64,000 bases of DNA, from positions 62,001-126,000 of the forward strand of contig JAACJM010000107.1 of NCBI GenBank assembly GCA_013368315.1, written 5' to 3'. A model generated the notes under the pieces. That model was not told where the DNA came from. It made no database searches and saw only the letters and a list, made by a program, of their open reading frames with translations. The DNA comes from Tetrapyrgos nigripes. Its lineage: Eukaryota > Basidiomycota > Agaricomycetes > Agaricales > Campanellaceae. This document shows, piece by piece, positions 1 through 11,709 of the stretch. The stretch's first letter is position 1, and every line of letters begins with the position of its first letter. Made by a program: the position numbers and the translations under genes.

Positions 1-130
1 GCAGAATCAAACTGCTGATTCTGGCAAAATCAGCTACTCTGATGGGCCCTATTAATCTCCATACGAAATGAATTGCCCATAGCTTTTCATCATATACTCA
101 ACAGCAACCAATCTGCTCATGCAGATGTCT

Positions 131-146
131 TGAGTATATATACTCA
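131..146 (+). promoter_or_regulatory. palindromic TATA element upstream of DUF6535 copy A
   Basis: The 16-base perfect palindrome tgagtatatatactca lies about 110 bases before the start codon of copy A. The same 16 bases occur at the same relative place before copy B, while other upstream bases differ. It contains a TATA box at a plausible distance from a transcription start. Core-promoter function is inferred. Confidence 0.55.
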
Positions 147-254
147 GACATTTTAGATGCTGTCTCGCAGCAGTACGCCCCATCAACTTCTTTACAAATG
201 ATTTCTGCCTCACTCTCTGTCCAGATAGAAAGAGACGCTGAAAACCACCTACCA

Positions 255-3200
255 ATGTCTGCTCACCGTTTGCCTCAACCTGATTTGGAACAGAACAACA
301 ATCATCAGCCCAATACTACTTATGGTGCTGGTAAGTAATGAATCAGGTTTCAAAAATGATAATGGTTCATGTCTCTGATGCACACAAAGAACATCCAGGT
401 CAGTTCAAACTGACTTCAGATGACAATGCATGTTTGGGGTTATGGAGCATGTACCTTAGCCAAGCACATCAATATGACAAGACTCTTTTGGAAGGTTGGA
501 AAAAGGACATGGACGGGATGCTACTCTTTGTATGTCTCTCTGTTACTCTTGTCACTCAGATTCCTGAAAAAAGTCCTAGTCTGCTCTTTATTTGGCTAGT
601 CTTACTGTGCTCATCATTGAGAGCTACAAAAAGCTACAACTGGATCTGGCAGACTTGACCACATCCTTGCTTACCACCATATCTCTACAACTTGCATCTA
701 TATCAAATGGGACAACGATGACAGTTGGACTTCCTAACACGTCCTTCAAGCCCATGCCATCATCATTGCTTTGCAACATGCTTTGGTTCCTCAGTCTCGC
801 ATTAGCCCTCACTTGCTCACTGCTGGCAACATTCGTCCAGCAGTGGGCTCGAGACTTTTTGCACAAAACCACAATGCGGCCTTCTCCTATCATTCAAGCC
901 AGAGTGCTTGCTTTCTCATACTTTGGGCTGTGGTGTTTTGGGATGCACACATTTGTGGAAGTCATCCCAATCCTGCTGCACATTTCTCTATTCTTTTTCT
1001 TTGCTGGTTTAGTTGCATTCCTGCTACCAGTCAATCTCCCTCTCACAATCCTCATGGCATGCGTGTTGTTCATCTTCGTGCTTGTCTATTCAGCTCTCAC
1101 ACTCTTCCCATTGCTATCTCTCAACACACCTTATCATACCCCAGTTTCCGATCTTCTTTGGCGCTTGGGCAAGGGCTTTTTTGTGCGAAAGCATGGCTTG
1201 GCTGGCGACTTCAGCCTTACCAAGGCAATGGTCGAGAAGTCACTGCACATATTGCCAGAGCGTGATTTTCGATGTATGGAATTTACTATGAAATTGTTAT
1301 ATTCTGATGCAGAGCTTGTCCCCATGTTTAGGGCTGTCTATGAAGCCATCACTAGTCCACAAGCTAGTGGTGTGCACCTCAAAAATTTTGGGGTTGTCGC
1401 TCCTTTCATCCAGTCGCCGAATCCCAAGAACAATATGATATCTTGTATACACCACTTTATTTCAGTCTCTGGGTCTTTGGCAGGATATGCCAAAGCTCGA
1501 GCTTATAATCTACAGCTTTGCCTTTACACCCTCAACTCCCTCACTTGGTTAATCATTCGACATGCCATAGAGAATGTAGCATCCAACTACAGCCAATATC
1601 CAGTCTTTTGGTTTAAGCATGACCTGCTGGAATTGCTGTCTTCTTCGTCCTCCTTGCCACAAAATTATCTCATCTTGACAATTGCAACACTATGAACCAG
1701 CTGAGTACAGAGCTTCAGGCAGTGCATAGAATGGATGTCTAAGGCACTGTCTTCTCCAAAGGCCAACACCGAGTGACTTGCAGAAGTCAGGTCCATCTTC
1801 ACCAATCTGTCTCAAGAAGACATTGATTGGACCTCAGAGAAATTTACACACCACTTCGACCAACTCGACAGCACTCTTCAAAATGCTTGTATGTCAGGCA
1901 TGACAGAAACCAAGGCAGTTGCTCTCATCCAGCAGGTGCAGGAGCACATCGCCCAACTCATGGACATGGCATGCTGGAAAGCCATGCTGATATCTGTGCT
2001 CAGTCAGTTCCTCTCAGAGGCTGCGGATGCCAGCTTGGTGCCCGTCAAGATGAGTGTGACGTTTGACCTTATCCACTCAAGCATACCAACTCTTGATGTC
2101 TTTGACCAAAATCTCAACATAGAGGAAGATGAAGTGCAGGCTACCTATCTACTTCAAAGCACCTCAACAGACTCTGAGTCTGTTTCGCCTGAACTCTTCA
2201 CTCTGGTGTTCAAGCTTTTATTCTCAACCAAATGGGCACTGAATTTTCCTGGAGCCGTCAAGTCCAGGCTTGTATTATATGAGTATCTCTATAACTGCAC
2301 CAGCAATGAGTGGAAATTGCTCATAGAGAATGATTCGGCTTGTCATTTGGAAGAGTGCATATTCCTGGATCTTAGCAGTGATTGTGATGTCAACCTTGCT
2401 AGTTCTTGTCTACTTGGGTTAAATAGAGTATATCTTGGCACGGGTTTCCATGAGTACACGACAATGTCCCCTCAGTTATTGTCATTCGCACAGGGAATTT
2501 TCAGAATCATTCCGCAGGCATCTACCAACTTCACTCAATACCGCTGGTGGTTCTTACAGTCAATGAATACTGAATGTATCCTCTGTAAAGACATCATCAA
2601 CAAACTGGAAAATCTTTCGCGTGGCCACGATATATCAAACAGTCATGACATTTCCTCCATTACCCCAACCATGGACGATATACATGCCCTTGGTCAAAGA
2701 CTGTTACCCAAGGCGCCTGTTCCCAAATGTCCTTTACCTTGCCCACCCGATGTGTACCAGCACTGGATCACCGAGATCTGAGACTACGTGTTTTCTCTGC
2801 ATCTTCTCATTGCAACCAAATACATCAACATCGTGTCTATGGATACAACTGACAAACTTTTCAGTGACTGGGACAACATTCACGACTCGATTAGAACGTA
2901 CCAAGGACATATATACAAGATAGTTCAACTTTATTTTGCAAAGGGCATTATGGAACTGATGTCTCTCTGTCCCTGGAACCAGTCCAAGAACCATGCAAAG
3001 TCAGACCTCTTCCACTATTACATTTGGTGTCTCAGCAGCAACTGGTGCTGGGTCACAGATATGGAGAGTGTGAAGATCCTGGCAGAAGCCATACAGCGTC
3101 ACAAAGATGATGCTGATTTCAATGGCATAGTGTGGTATGAGGATGTGTGTCTTGCTAGATGTATGGAGGTTATCCCCAAAGCTGAAACTGTGGAGGTTAT

Positions 3201-3309
3201 TTGCAAAGCTAAAGTTATAGAGGTTATCCACGAAGCTGAAGTTGTGGAAGGGGAGGGGGAGGAGGATGAATGGACTGACAATGACAAGGAGGACAAGGAC
3301 AAGGAGTGA
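255..3309 (+). pseudogene. DUF6535 domain membrane protein, copy A (decayed)
   Basis: Exons are 255-330, 399-529 and 580-3309, matching the intact copy B in intron position, phase and the 131-base second exon. The N-terminal DUF6535 region has four hydrophobic segments (around LTVLIIESY, NMLWFLSLALALTCSLLAT, ILLHISLFFFFAGLVAFLL and a following stretch), separated by the conserved FVQQWARDFLHKTTMRPSP. Four in-frame TGA stops break it, at 1693, 1702, 1774 and 2779. At 1693 and 1774 copy B has Arg CGA, so these are CpG transitions. The 3' end has a short acidic repeat tail (E/D/K rich) absent from B. The biochemical role of DUF6535 proteins is not known to me. Copy A is very probably non-functional, unless read-through or splicing removes the stops. 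Confidence 0.85.
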
Positions 3310-3449
3310 TGTGGTAGTAGGGTCCCAGACACACTGGCAGTTCTTCACATTAATACTAGTGTGACTATGAAATTGGATGTATCTATGCAAATGTTTATAG
3401 ACACTGTACAATGTACTACTACTACAAAGACATTCTGATGTTGTTTACC

Positions 3450-3648
3450 ATTAGTTACTCCAAAGACTTGCCTTGCATCCTAGATACCGTCTACGAAAAT
3501 GCGTTCTTCTGAAAACTGCCAGATTTTGACTACTCCCTGAACGTACAGTCATATGAGCGCTCAGTCTCCTTCAGCTCTTGGTAAACAAAAGTGGCACCAA
3601 ATTTGTGAATGGTGCCCTGACCTGTAGGGTCTGTAGATGAAGGCTACT
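3450..3648 (-). pseudogene. F-box/LRR-type gene remnant LRR-5, 3' part
   Basis: The stretch starting near 3459 (ccaaagacttgccttgcatc) matches the 3' end of LRR-2 near 26590 and LRR-4 near 44093. It then jumps to a piece (atttgtgaatggtgcc) that matches the middle of LRR-3 near 39437, so an internal deletion has occurred. The gypsy element is inserted immediately after it. The rest of the copy continues beyond the element at 11436-11475 and 14692-15000. Confidence 0.6.
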
Positions 3649-4065
3649 TGTCACGAATCACCGCTCTATTTACCTCCCTATTCATTTTCTAACTCCACGG
3701 ACTACTATTCATTTCTCTCATATTCTCATCATCATCTTCCTTGTCTATGGTTACCATCACTTGATCTGACATGTACATCATTTATCTCCTCTGATTCCTA
3801 TCTCCATGGACATTCTCACTTATTCACTTATTCTCAATTCACTTCTTTTACATATATATCAAGGGGCTTGTAGTTAGTTCTTTAGTCTGTTCACTTTGTC
3901 TCCACTCTGCTCTCAGTACAGTGCAGTGTCGAGTATAGTCAGCTACTCATCCATCTCTTGTCTTACCATCTCCCTACATCTCTCTCGTCTCACTATAATT
4001 TGTCAATCCATCTTGTTCATTGTGTGACTTGGGTGGTTAATTGCTAAGTGACAATGCTCTTGACA
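3649..4065 (+). repeat. gypsy 5' LTR
   Basis: 417 bases, TG...CA ends, with a TATA-like atatata at 3852. It differs from the 3' LTR at about 16 positions. Nearly all differences are TG/CA versus CG, including CpG sites where one copy reads TG and the other CA. Confidence 0.95.
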
Positions 4066-4067
4066 CT

Positions 4068-4077
4068 TGAACAGACT
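4068..4077 (+). other. primer-binding site, self-priming type
   Basis: The ten bases tgaacagact lie two bases after the LTR end. They are the exact reverse complement of agtctgttca at 3884-3893 in the LTR. That site lies about 31 bases after the TATA box, where the transcript should start. This is the arrangement known for Tf1/sushi-type elements, in which the mRNA 5' end folds back to prime. I did not recognise a tRNA 3'-end match here. Confidence 0.6.
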
Positions 4078-4344
4078 CTCTTACACCCACCTCACAAACA
4101 GACCTTACAACCCACTATGAACCTTTCTGTTCTACTGGACTTTCCTACTCCTCATCTTTCCCCTATGGTGCCCCCAAGCCCATCATCTCTACCCTGTGTG
4201 AGGAGCCTCACAGGTCAGCTGGCGTGAACAAACTCAAGGAGTTGTTGCACGAAGTCATCCCCCGTCTACACATTTTCGAGACATAAAACCAGACTCGCCG
4301 ATTCGAGTAAGGTGGTTGACCGACTCTGTAATTGAAATCCTAAC

Positions 4345-4831
4345 CATACACACTGGCTTTCAACTTTGAACCACTCCTCACCAATCTACGAATCCGACCT
4401 CCACCAGAATATCACTACAGGATTGAAGACTCAGACCCCAACAGCTTCAAAGATTACTCACAACACGTTAAAGACGCAGTACAGAGATACCCCGCCACAT
4501 TTGACAACCACTGGATTAAACTAAACAAGAGAACGTGGTTCAAAGGTGAAGTAACCATCTTTGAATACCTTCGAATAAAGATATCCCCTGAGAACGCATC
4601 TCCACGCTACGTGGCAGTCGCAGACAGTTGTTATTTTGTCAAATTCGGAAACACCCATATTTCGTCTACGAGGACGGTGCTATCTTAGAACATTGTCTGG
4701 CAGAACATGAAGAATACTTTCAAACTCGAGTTCCCAGAATAAACGACTACTATCGACAAAACTGGTATTGGGAAGACGTTTCTACAGATCAGTGGGATCA
4801 CCTATTTTCGGGACCTGGAAACACTGACTAG
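4345..4831 (+). pseudogene. gypsy upstream ORF (ORF0) before Gag
   Basis: Coding-like sequence runs from about 4345 in one frame (around YRIEDSDPNSFKDYSQHV). It continues after a shift near 4640 in the Gag frame (around FVYEDGAILEHCLAEHEEYF) to TAG at 4829. The Gag ATG follows at 4835. Together the two parts would make about 160 residues rich in aromatic and charged amino acids. I do not recognise the family. It may be a separate protein or an N-terminal extension of Gag separated by a mutated codon. Confidence 0.45.
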
Positions 4832-4834
4832 TGT

Positions 4835-6491
4835 ATGTCAGGAAGTGGAATCCCTAGAATAACTCGATCACGATCATGCATCGCCTCACGAGTCCCTAGC
4901 CCTAGTCATACCTCCTCACCTCACATTCCCCTTGCCTGCATCCGTCGACCCCATGCATATTACCTCCAGAATCAACAGGACTGCTATCTCTCAGCTGATA
5001 ACTTCTGGAACCCCTGCTTAAACAATCCGTGTCCAAACCGATCCTCCATACACAACCGAACACTTACACAAGCAGAACTAGATTGCGGTCTCAGACCCAT
5101 ACTACCACCCGGACATTACATCCCATCAGAACCCACTACAGAAACCCAACTTCCAATAACTGAACCTAGTCCTGAGCCGGAACTACCACTTCCTCCCACC
5201 GAACCACAAACTCCCCTTCAAAGATCTCCATCCGATAGCACCCCCAGTGCAATCCAAGAACCCATATCTGTTCATCCACAACAAACAATCAATCTCCAGA
5301 CCCTCCTTTCTTTCCTTGAAATGTCTGAACATAACGAACCTGCTTCAGCTACTGCCGCTGCAGGAGGGACAAACAGACCCCCTGCTGAAGCTCCTTCTGA
5401 CGATGATCACTTCCCAAGCAGAACCACAAAAGAGAGAGGAGCGAAACCAGAGAAATTTACAGGAGAACGTAACTTGGCGAAGGATTGGTTGTCTGAGTTT
5501 ACCAACTATCTTTGACTTAACGAAGGAGTCTACCCCACAGAAAACGAAAAAATAGCACTATTCCTCACTCTCTTCACAGGAGAAGAAGCAGGACGATGGG
5601 CTCACGATATGATGGCAAAAATCTATGAAGAAGACAATGATTTTAGTGATAGTGACGAAGACTTGTGGAGCACAGATGAAGACTCGTCATCAGGATCCAA
5701 GAAGAAGAAGAAGTTGTGGACGTTGCGAGAAGTGAAACAACAATTTCTACATGACTTTAAACCAACGTCCTGAAAACCCCAAGCACAAGCAAAGATAGAG
5801 ATCATAAAGATGGAAGGAGCACTAGCGGATATAGATAAGCACAACTCCCAATTCAAGTTATACGCTAAAGATACTGGCTATAACAACGAAGGTTTAATGA
5901 AGTACTATCGAAAAGGACTTCCAAAAGGACTGGTAGACCAAATTTCCTATCTACCATCCCAACCCAGGAATCTCGAAGCATTGCAGAGAGCTGCAGTTAA
6001 ACAACACATGATTTGGGTAGAAAGGCAAACAGAGAAAGCCCTATGGAGTAAACCACGAGGAGAAGGAGAGTGGCAGACCAAAGGATTGCAGAACGCGGGA
6101 GGCAGTCGAACGAGAAGCATGGAAGTCAATGCCTTTCAAAGTAACACCCCAGGTGCATCCCCAAAAACTAAATACCCACCTAAGCTGACAAACGAGGAAA
6201 GAGAAAAAATGAAAAAAGGAAGGACAATGCTTCAGCTGTCGTGAACAAGGACACACTACATTCAATTGTCCTATGTTTCCCAGATCCACTACGTCGAATA
6301 CCAATAACACAGCATGGAAGCCTTCGATCAGAACAACCACAGCCGCCACAGAATCCCCGTCCTCTGGAACAAACACCACAATGAAGGATATCGCAGAAGA
6401 ATTCACCACCAAAATCAGGTCACTGTTGGGAGAAGAGAGGGAAAAAGCAGCAGGATACCTAAAGGACCTTGTAACACAAGCAGATTTTTAA
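4835..6491 (+). pseudogene. gag: gypsy Gag (broken)
   Basis: A proline-rich N-terminus leads into a retrotransposon Gag core (KPEKFTGERNLAKDWLSEF ... GEEAGRWAHDMM). Near the end is a CCHC zinc knuckle reading CFSCREQGHTTFNC. TGA stops occur at 5513 and 5771, both at positions where Arg CGA would fit. A single-base shift in an A/G-rich run near 6220 puts the zinc knuckle in another frame. The reading ends at TAA 6489-6491, overlapping the start of Pol in the next frame, as expected for a Gag-Pol frameshift. Confidence 0.85.
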
Positions 6492-9400
6492 ACACCTCCC
6501 TGTTACGTCGTCAGGAGGAGGAATATGGACATATATACCAGTAAAAAATAGGCAATACACGAGCCTTATACCCTTTCGTAAGCCACAGTTCCCATCTAAG
6601 CTAAGAATCACGGCAATCACTCGAAATCGACAGATTCCCTCAATAGAATTAGAAACAGAATTAATTGGCAAGATAACTGGACAAAAAATCGACGCAATCG
6701 CTCTACTGGACAGCGGAGCAGAAGGAGTTATTATCAACAACACCTTCGCTCAAAAGCATCACCTGAATCGAATCCCCATAGAAAAACCCTTCCCAGTACA
6801 AAACATTGACGGATCTGAAAACGTTATGGGATGGGTGACACATTACACCATCCAAAAGTTACAGATCTATACACAAGATCGAAAATCGTATCACGAAGAA
6901 ACTGCCAAGTTTTATATTACGAACATTGGCAAACACGATATCATTTTAGGAACCAATTGGCTAGAACACCACAACCCAGAAATCGACTGGGTGACCTCAG
7001 AAGTTAACCTGATGCGCTGTGATGGTACCTGCATACTAGAGAAACCACTGGTAAAAATCAGAGCTAAGTCGAATACACATCCCACGAAACCAAAGCAACC
7101 TGAAATAGTTGATCCTAGAACATATCATCGAGAGTACCAAGTGTTATACAAAGAACCCACAGGACCCTATAAACTGGTGGCACAGCCAAAGATAGCGGGA
7201 CAACGTCGAAGATCACGGTCTCAGAACACCCGCTCGAAACTGATTGAATTAGGAGCACTGTTATCCTCAGAAGATACAACGGGACAATGGGACGTTCCAC
7301 ACTGATGGAGCGACCTCGCCATGGAATATATTAATGTTCTGAAAGATCAAGACGAAGAAATATCGGAAACCAAGCTGAGTATCCGAGCAGCTTTTACAAA
7401 AGCACAGCAGATCGCTGAAAACAAACCAACAACAGACCAACCGACATCACTAGAAGAACGAATCCCTGAGCAATATCACAATTACTTGTCGGTATTCAAT
7501 AAAGAAACCTCAGAACATTTACTCCAACGAAGTAGTTGGGACCATGCAATCGAACTACGAGAAGACTTTCAACTGCGAACATGTAAAACATACCCTCTAT
7601 CACCAAACAAACAAACTGAGTTAGATTCCTTCCTAAACGGAAACCTTGAAAAAGGGTACATTAAACCATCAAAGTCACCCATGGCAAGTCCTTTCTTCTT
7701 CATCAAAAAGAAGGATGGAAAACTATGACCCGTACAGGACTACAGAGAGCTCAATAAGGGTACTGTAAAAAACGCATATCCCTTACCGCTTATTCCAGAA
7801 TTGATCGACAAACTCAAAAACGCACACATATTCTCGAAGATCGATCTACAATGGGGATATAACAACGTCCGAATCAAAGAAGGAGATGAATGGAAAGCCG
7901 CCTTCAAGACCAATCAAGGACTTTTCAAACCAACGGTCATGTTCTTTGGACTCATGAATTCACCCGCCACTTTCCAAGCAATGATGAATACTATCTTCAA
8001 GGACCTCATCGATCTAGGGAAAGTTGTTATTTACATGGACAATATCCTCATATTCACCCATGACTTGTCAGAACATCGTGAACTTGTACGAAAAGTGCTA
8101 CAATGTTTACAAGACAATGACCTGTACGCGAAGCCCGAGAAGTGCTCATTCGAGACAGACAAAGTCGACTTTTTGGGCCTTATCGTCTCCCACAACACCC
8201 TAGCGATGGACCCTGCTAAAGTAGCAGGAGTAATCGAATGGCCAACTCCAAAAACAATAAAGGAAGTACAAGCATTTCTAGGATTCGGAAACTTCTACAG
8301 ACGATTCATCAAAGACTTCTTGAAAATCGCACAACCACTGTTCAACCTAACAAAAAAGGATAATCAGTGGAATTGGGGAACAGAAGCAGAGGAAACTTTC
8401 CAATCGCTCAAAACGGCTTTCACGTTCAGACCAGTCCTATTAATGCCCGATCATACCAAACCATATCAAGTAGAAGTCGACACATCAGAATATGCAACAG
8501 GAGGAATACTCATGCAGACTGGAGACGACAATTGATGGCATCCAGTGGCCTACATCTCCAAGTTGCTCTCTGAGATGGAATGAAACTACGACATCCACGA
8601 CAAGGAATTGCTTGCGATCATACGGGCATTAGAAGCATGGCGACACTATCTAAAGGGAGCCCCACACTCCATCGAGATCTTGACCGACCATCATAACCTG
8701 ACATACTTCCAGACGGCTCAGAAACTTAGCCGATGACAAGCACGATGGGCGTTGTTCCTCACACGATTTGAGTTCTCCCTACTCCATAAATCGGGAAGCC
8801 TTAACAAAGCTGATCCATTGTCTAGACAACCAGATCATCGACTTGGAATAGAATATGGCAATGCCAACAGGGTCCTACTCGATCCTAAGTTCTTCCATAT
8901 CTAAGCAACCAGAAAAGGAACTGTAACTGCCATAGGAGACGTGGAACTACGTCGAAGGATCAAAGAATCCCCCAAAAGGGACCTTGAAGTAGTGAGTGCC
9001 CTCGACGTCATCCTACGAAACGGACCACGTTCTCTGGTAAAAAATCTACAGGAATGGAACTACAAAGACGGGATTATATTGTTCCATGGCAAAATCTATG
9101 TCCCAGCCGACAATGATCTTCGACGAGACATCGTAAAGTTACACCACGACACCCTAGCAGTGGGACACCTGGGAAGATACAAAACCTATGAACTAGTCAG
9201 CAGAGAATTCTGGTGGCCGGGTATGTCAGTGTTTGTCAGAGACTATGTCAATGGCTGCGCCAAATGTCAACTGACGAAACCCAATAATCATCCGACCTGA
9301 GTCCCCTTAATGCCCACCGAAGTTCCAGAACGCCCTTTTGGAACTATCACCACTGACTTCATCACGGACCTTCCCGAATGTAAAGGATTCAATGTAGTAC

Positions 9401-10410
9401 ATGTCGTGGTTGACAGATCAACAAAAACCATCATCATATCACCTTGTACAAAAACAATTGACAGCGATGGTACAGTTAACCTCTTGCTTGATCACACATG
9501 GCGACAATACAGACTGTGGGATAAAATGATCTCTGATCGGGGACCACAGTTCACTAGCAAAGTTATGGCCGCGGTCCACAAAAAACTCGGAGTAACATCA
9601 GCACTCAGCACAGCCTATCACCCACAAACCGACAGAGAATCAGAACGATACAACCAAGAACTGGAACAGTTCTTACAGATCTTCTGCAACTACTGACAGG
9701 AAGATTGGGTGGACTACATACCGTATGCAGAGTTCATTCATAACACTAGGATTCACTCAGCAACTGGAAAATCACCATTTGAACTCTTACACGGATACCA
9801 ACCACGATTTTTCCCGACGTTTAACCCAATATCGAATCTGCTGACAGTCGAAGAATGACTCAAAAATCTCAACCGACTCAGAGAGGAGCTCAAAGCCAGT
9901 CTAACTTCAGCAGCAGAAACTATGAAGAACCAGCACGGGAACCACTCTATACCATGGACAGGGTACAAGGTCAGGGACAGGGTATTACTCGATGGGAAAA
10001 ACCTAAAAACGACGAGACCAAAAGCTAAGTTGTCTGATCGTCATCATGGTCCATTCGAAATCATTGAAGTAATCGGTCAGGTCAACTACAAGTTGAAGTT
10101 ACCAAAGACCTGGCAAATACATCCCGTCTTTCATGCATCGTTACTATCACCATACGTGGAAACAGACGCACATGGGCCAAATTACCCCGAACCACCCACG
10201 GAGTTGCTAGACGACGATGAAGAATATGATGTAGAAAAAATACTCGACTCCAAGCCCACCAGGAATAGAAAAGGAACTCAGTATCTCATCAAATGGCTGG
10301 ATTACCCTGACTCTGAGAACTCTTGGGTTCCCACGTCTAACCTGTCAAATGTAATAGACATGGTTGAAGAATTCCACCAGAAACATCCATGGGCATTCCG
10401 ACACAAGTAG
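6487..10410 (+). pseudogene. pol: gypsy Pol: protease-RT-RNase H-integrase-chromodomain (broken)
   Basis: One frame runs through the whole region. Protease shows LLDSGAEG near 6703. RT shows FSKIDLQWGYNNVRIKEGDE, and its active site near 8035 reads YMDN instead of YMDD. RNase H shows VDTSEYATGG. Integrase has the HHCC zinc region (HHDTLAVGHLGRYKT ... CAKC) and a DDE core (TTDFITDLP, SDRGPQFTSK, the E in ESERYNQELEQ). A chromodomain (YDVEKILDSKPTRNRKGTQY ... IKWLDYPDSENSW) ends at TAG 10408. Stops: TGA at 7303, 7726, 8533, 8581, 8734, 9298, 9694 and 9856; TAA at 8902. Several of the TGAs sit where the family has Arg, for example before PVQDY and NYDIHDKE. Confidence 0.95.
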
Positions 10411-10508
10411 ACGGCGTTTACTGTCAACATCAACAATCCCAGGTACTCGTCTGAGGGAAGACGTTTTAAAAGAACACCTTTCTAACAAAGAATCTACAAA
10501 CCAACAAA

Positions 10509-10985
10509 ATGTTCACTGCCTCCATTACCACTGGTCCAGAAACTGTCTTCTTCTCCTTCCACCCCGAATCATTGCTCACCTTCTCCAGGACTAAAATCCC
10601 ATACAACCCTCGCAACGACGGAATCGACCTCTTCTGGCACTTGGCATGGACCTACGATCCAAATGACTGGTTCCACGACAATTGGTGGACTACGACTCAT
10701 ACACCCGACACGCTAGATGGTGGATGGCATAACTCCGACGGGTTCTATGACAACTGGTGGAACGGGAACAACAACGACACGGGCGACGGCTGGGGAAACT
10801 CCCACAATAATGACAGCTGGGACTCTGACAGTTGGGGCTCTTGGGGACATCACACTCCCGTGGCCCTATGGGATAATGGTACAGACGATAACAATGTGCA
10901 GGAGTCAATCGATAATGAGAGACTCAACTACTGGTGGAAAACAGGGTTTTGGAATACCCCCAACGACAGGATTAACAACGTATGA
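10509..10985 (+). CDS. gypsy 3' ORF (ORF3), Trp/Asn/Asp-rich, unknown function
   Basis: This is an open 158-codon frame between Pol and the 3' LTR. It starts MFTASITTGPETVFF and contains 16 tryptophans, with low-complexity segments such as DNWWNGNNNDTGDGWGN and DSDSWGSWGHH. It has no stop, unlike Gag and Pol of the same element. It has no signal peptide or membrane segment that I can see, so it is not an obvious envelope. Some Trp codons could have arisen from Arg CGG by CpG decay, although many sit in WW pairs that look original. Function unknown; it could also be non-coding sequence that happens to be open. Confidence 0.45.
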   Translation: MFTASITTGPETVFFSFHPESLLTFSRTKIPYNPRNDGIDLFWHLAWTYDPNDWFHDNWWTTTHTPDTLDGGWHNSDGFYDNWWNGNNNDTGDGWGNSHNNDSWDSDSWGSWGHHTPVALWDNGTDDNNVQESIDNERLNYWWKTGFWNTPNDRINNV

Positions 10986-11006
10986 GCTCCGCTGCAAGCT
11001 CGTCAT

Positions 11007-11018
11007 AAGAGGGGGTAG
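11007..11018 (+). other. gypsy polypurine tract
   Basis: The purine run aagaggggg, then tag, ends directly at the first base of the 3' LTR, where plus-strand priming takes place in LTR elements. Confidence 0.7.
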
Positions 11019-11435
11019 TGTCACGAATCGCCACTCTATTTACCTCCCTATTCATTTCGTAACTCCACGGACTACTATTCATTTCTCTCATATTCTCATC
11101 ATCATCTTCCTTGTCTACAGTTACCATCACTTGATCTGACATGTACATCATTTATCTCCTCCAATTCCTATCTCCATGGACATTCTCACTTATTCACTTA
11201 TTCTCAATTCACTTCTTTTACATATATACCAAGGGGCTTGTAGTTAGTTCTTTAGTCTGTTCACTTCGTCTCCACTCCGCTCTCAGTACAGTGCAGTGTC
11301 AAGTATAGTCAGCTACTCATCCGTCTCTCGCCTTACCATCTCCCTACATCTCTCTCGTCTCACTATAATTTGTCAATCCATCTTGTTCATTGTGTGACTT
11401 GGGTGGTTAATTGCTAAGTGACAACGCTCTTGACA
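11019..11435 (+). repeat. gypsy 3' LTR
   Basis: 417 bases, the same length as the 5' LTR, followed by the ctact target duplication. It keeps CG at many sites where the 5' LTR has TG or CA, and the reverse. Confidence 0.95.
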
Positions 11436-11475
11436 CTACTCTTGAGCACATTGAAAAGAGGTTCGAAGACGTGCA
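11436..11475 (-). pseudogene. LRR-5 remnant between gypsy and copia elements
   Basis: Forty bases including gaaaagaggttcgaagac match LRR-3 near 39490 (gaaagagactcgaagac). They link the left piece (3450-3648) to the right piece (14692 onward). Both flanking retroelements therefore inserted into one LRR copy. Confidence 0.6.
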
Positions 11476-11709
11476 TGTTGGAATTAAATGATAACGATCA
11501 AGTTACTAAGTTACTATGCATACGGCATCAATCAGGTACTGCGGACATATGGTCAAATGATCATACAGATATACTTAGACTATTTATATTATTATACTAC
11601 TCTGATTAATGATATATACTTGAGAGTTAAGCGAGATACGTTCGCACGCTCTTACCCCCACTTTGTGACTCTTGCTAAGATTATTCGCTAAGATAACCTA
11701 AGTCTAATA
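11476..11709 (+). repeat. copia 5' LTR
   Basis: 234 bases, followed directly by the primer-binding site. One end base is ambiguous because the LTR border and target site share a g. Confidence 0.9.

Larger units (their letters stand above)
3649..11435 (+). mobile_element. Ty3/gypsy chromovirus LTR retrotransposon, full length, degenerate
   Basis: It has two 417-base LTRs beginning tgtca and ending tgaca, and a 5-base target duplication ctact at 3644-3648 and 11436-11440. The internal order is an extra upstream ORF, Gag with a zinc knuckle, then protease, reverse transcriptase, RNase H, integrase and chromodomain, then a 3' ORF. The gypsy order RT-RH-IN and the C-terminal chromodomain place it among chromoviruses. 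Gag and Pol carry ten TGA stops, one TAA and at least one frameshift, so it is not autonomous. It inserted into an LRR pseudogene, next to the copia element. Confidence 0.95.

Noticed and set aside
1134..1325. minus-strand frames opposite the DUF6535 genes (also near 22962-23360 and 41685-41879)
   Set aside because: They recur only as antisense shadows of the conserved DUF6535 coding strand.
4835..10410. TGA codons in the gypsy element read as Trp under an alternative genetic code
   Set aside because: The affected positions are expected Arg sites in the family (for example before PVQDY and NYDIHDKE), the element also uses TGG for Trp, and LTR differences independently show CpG decay.
10690..10908. 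minus-strand frame opposite the gypsy 3' ORF
   Set aside because: It is antisense to the better-positioned ORF and reads as Cys/Arg/Ser-rich shadow sequence.
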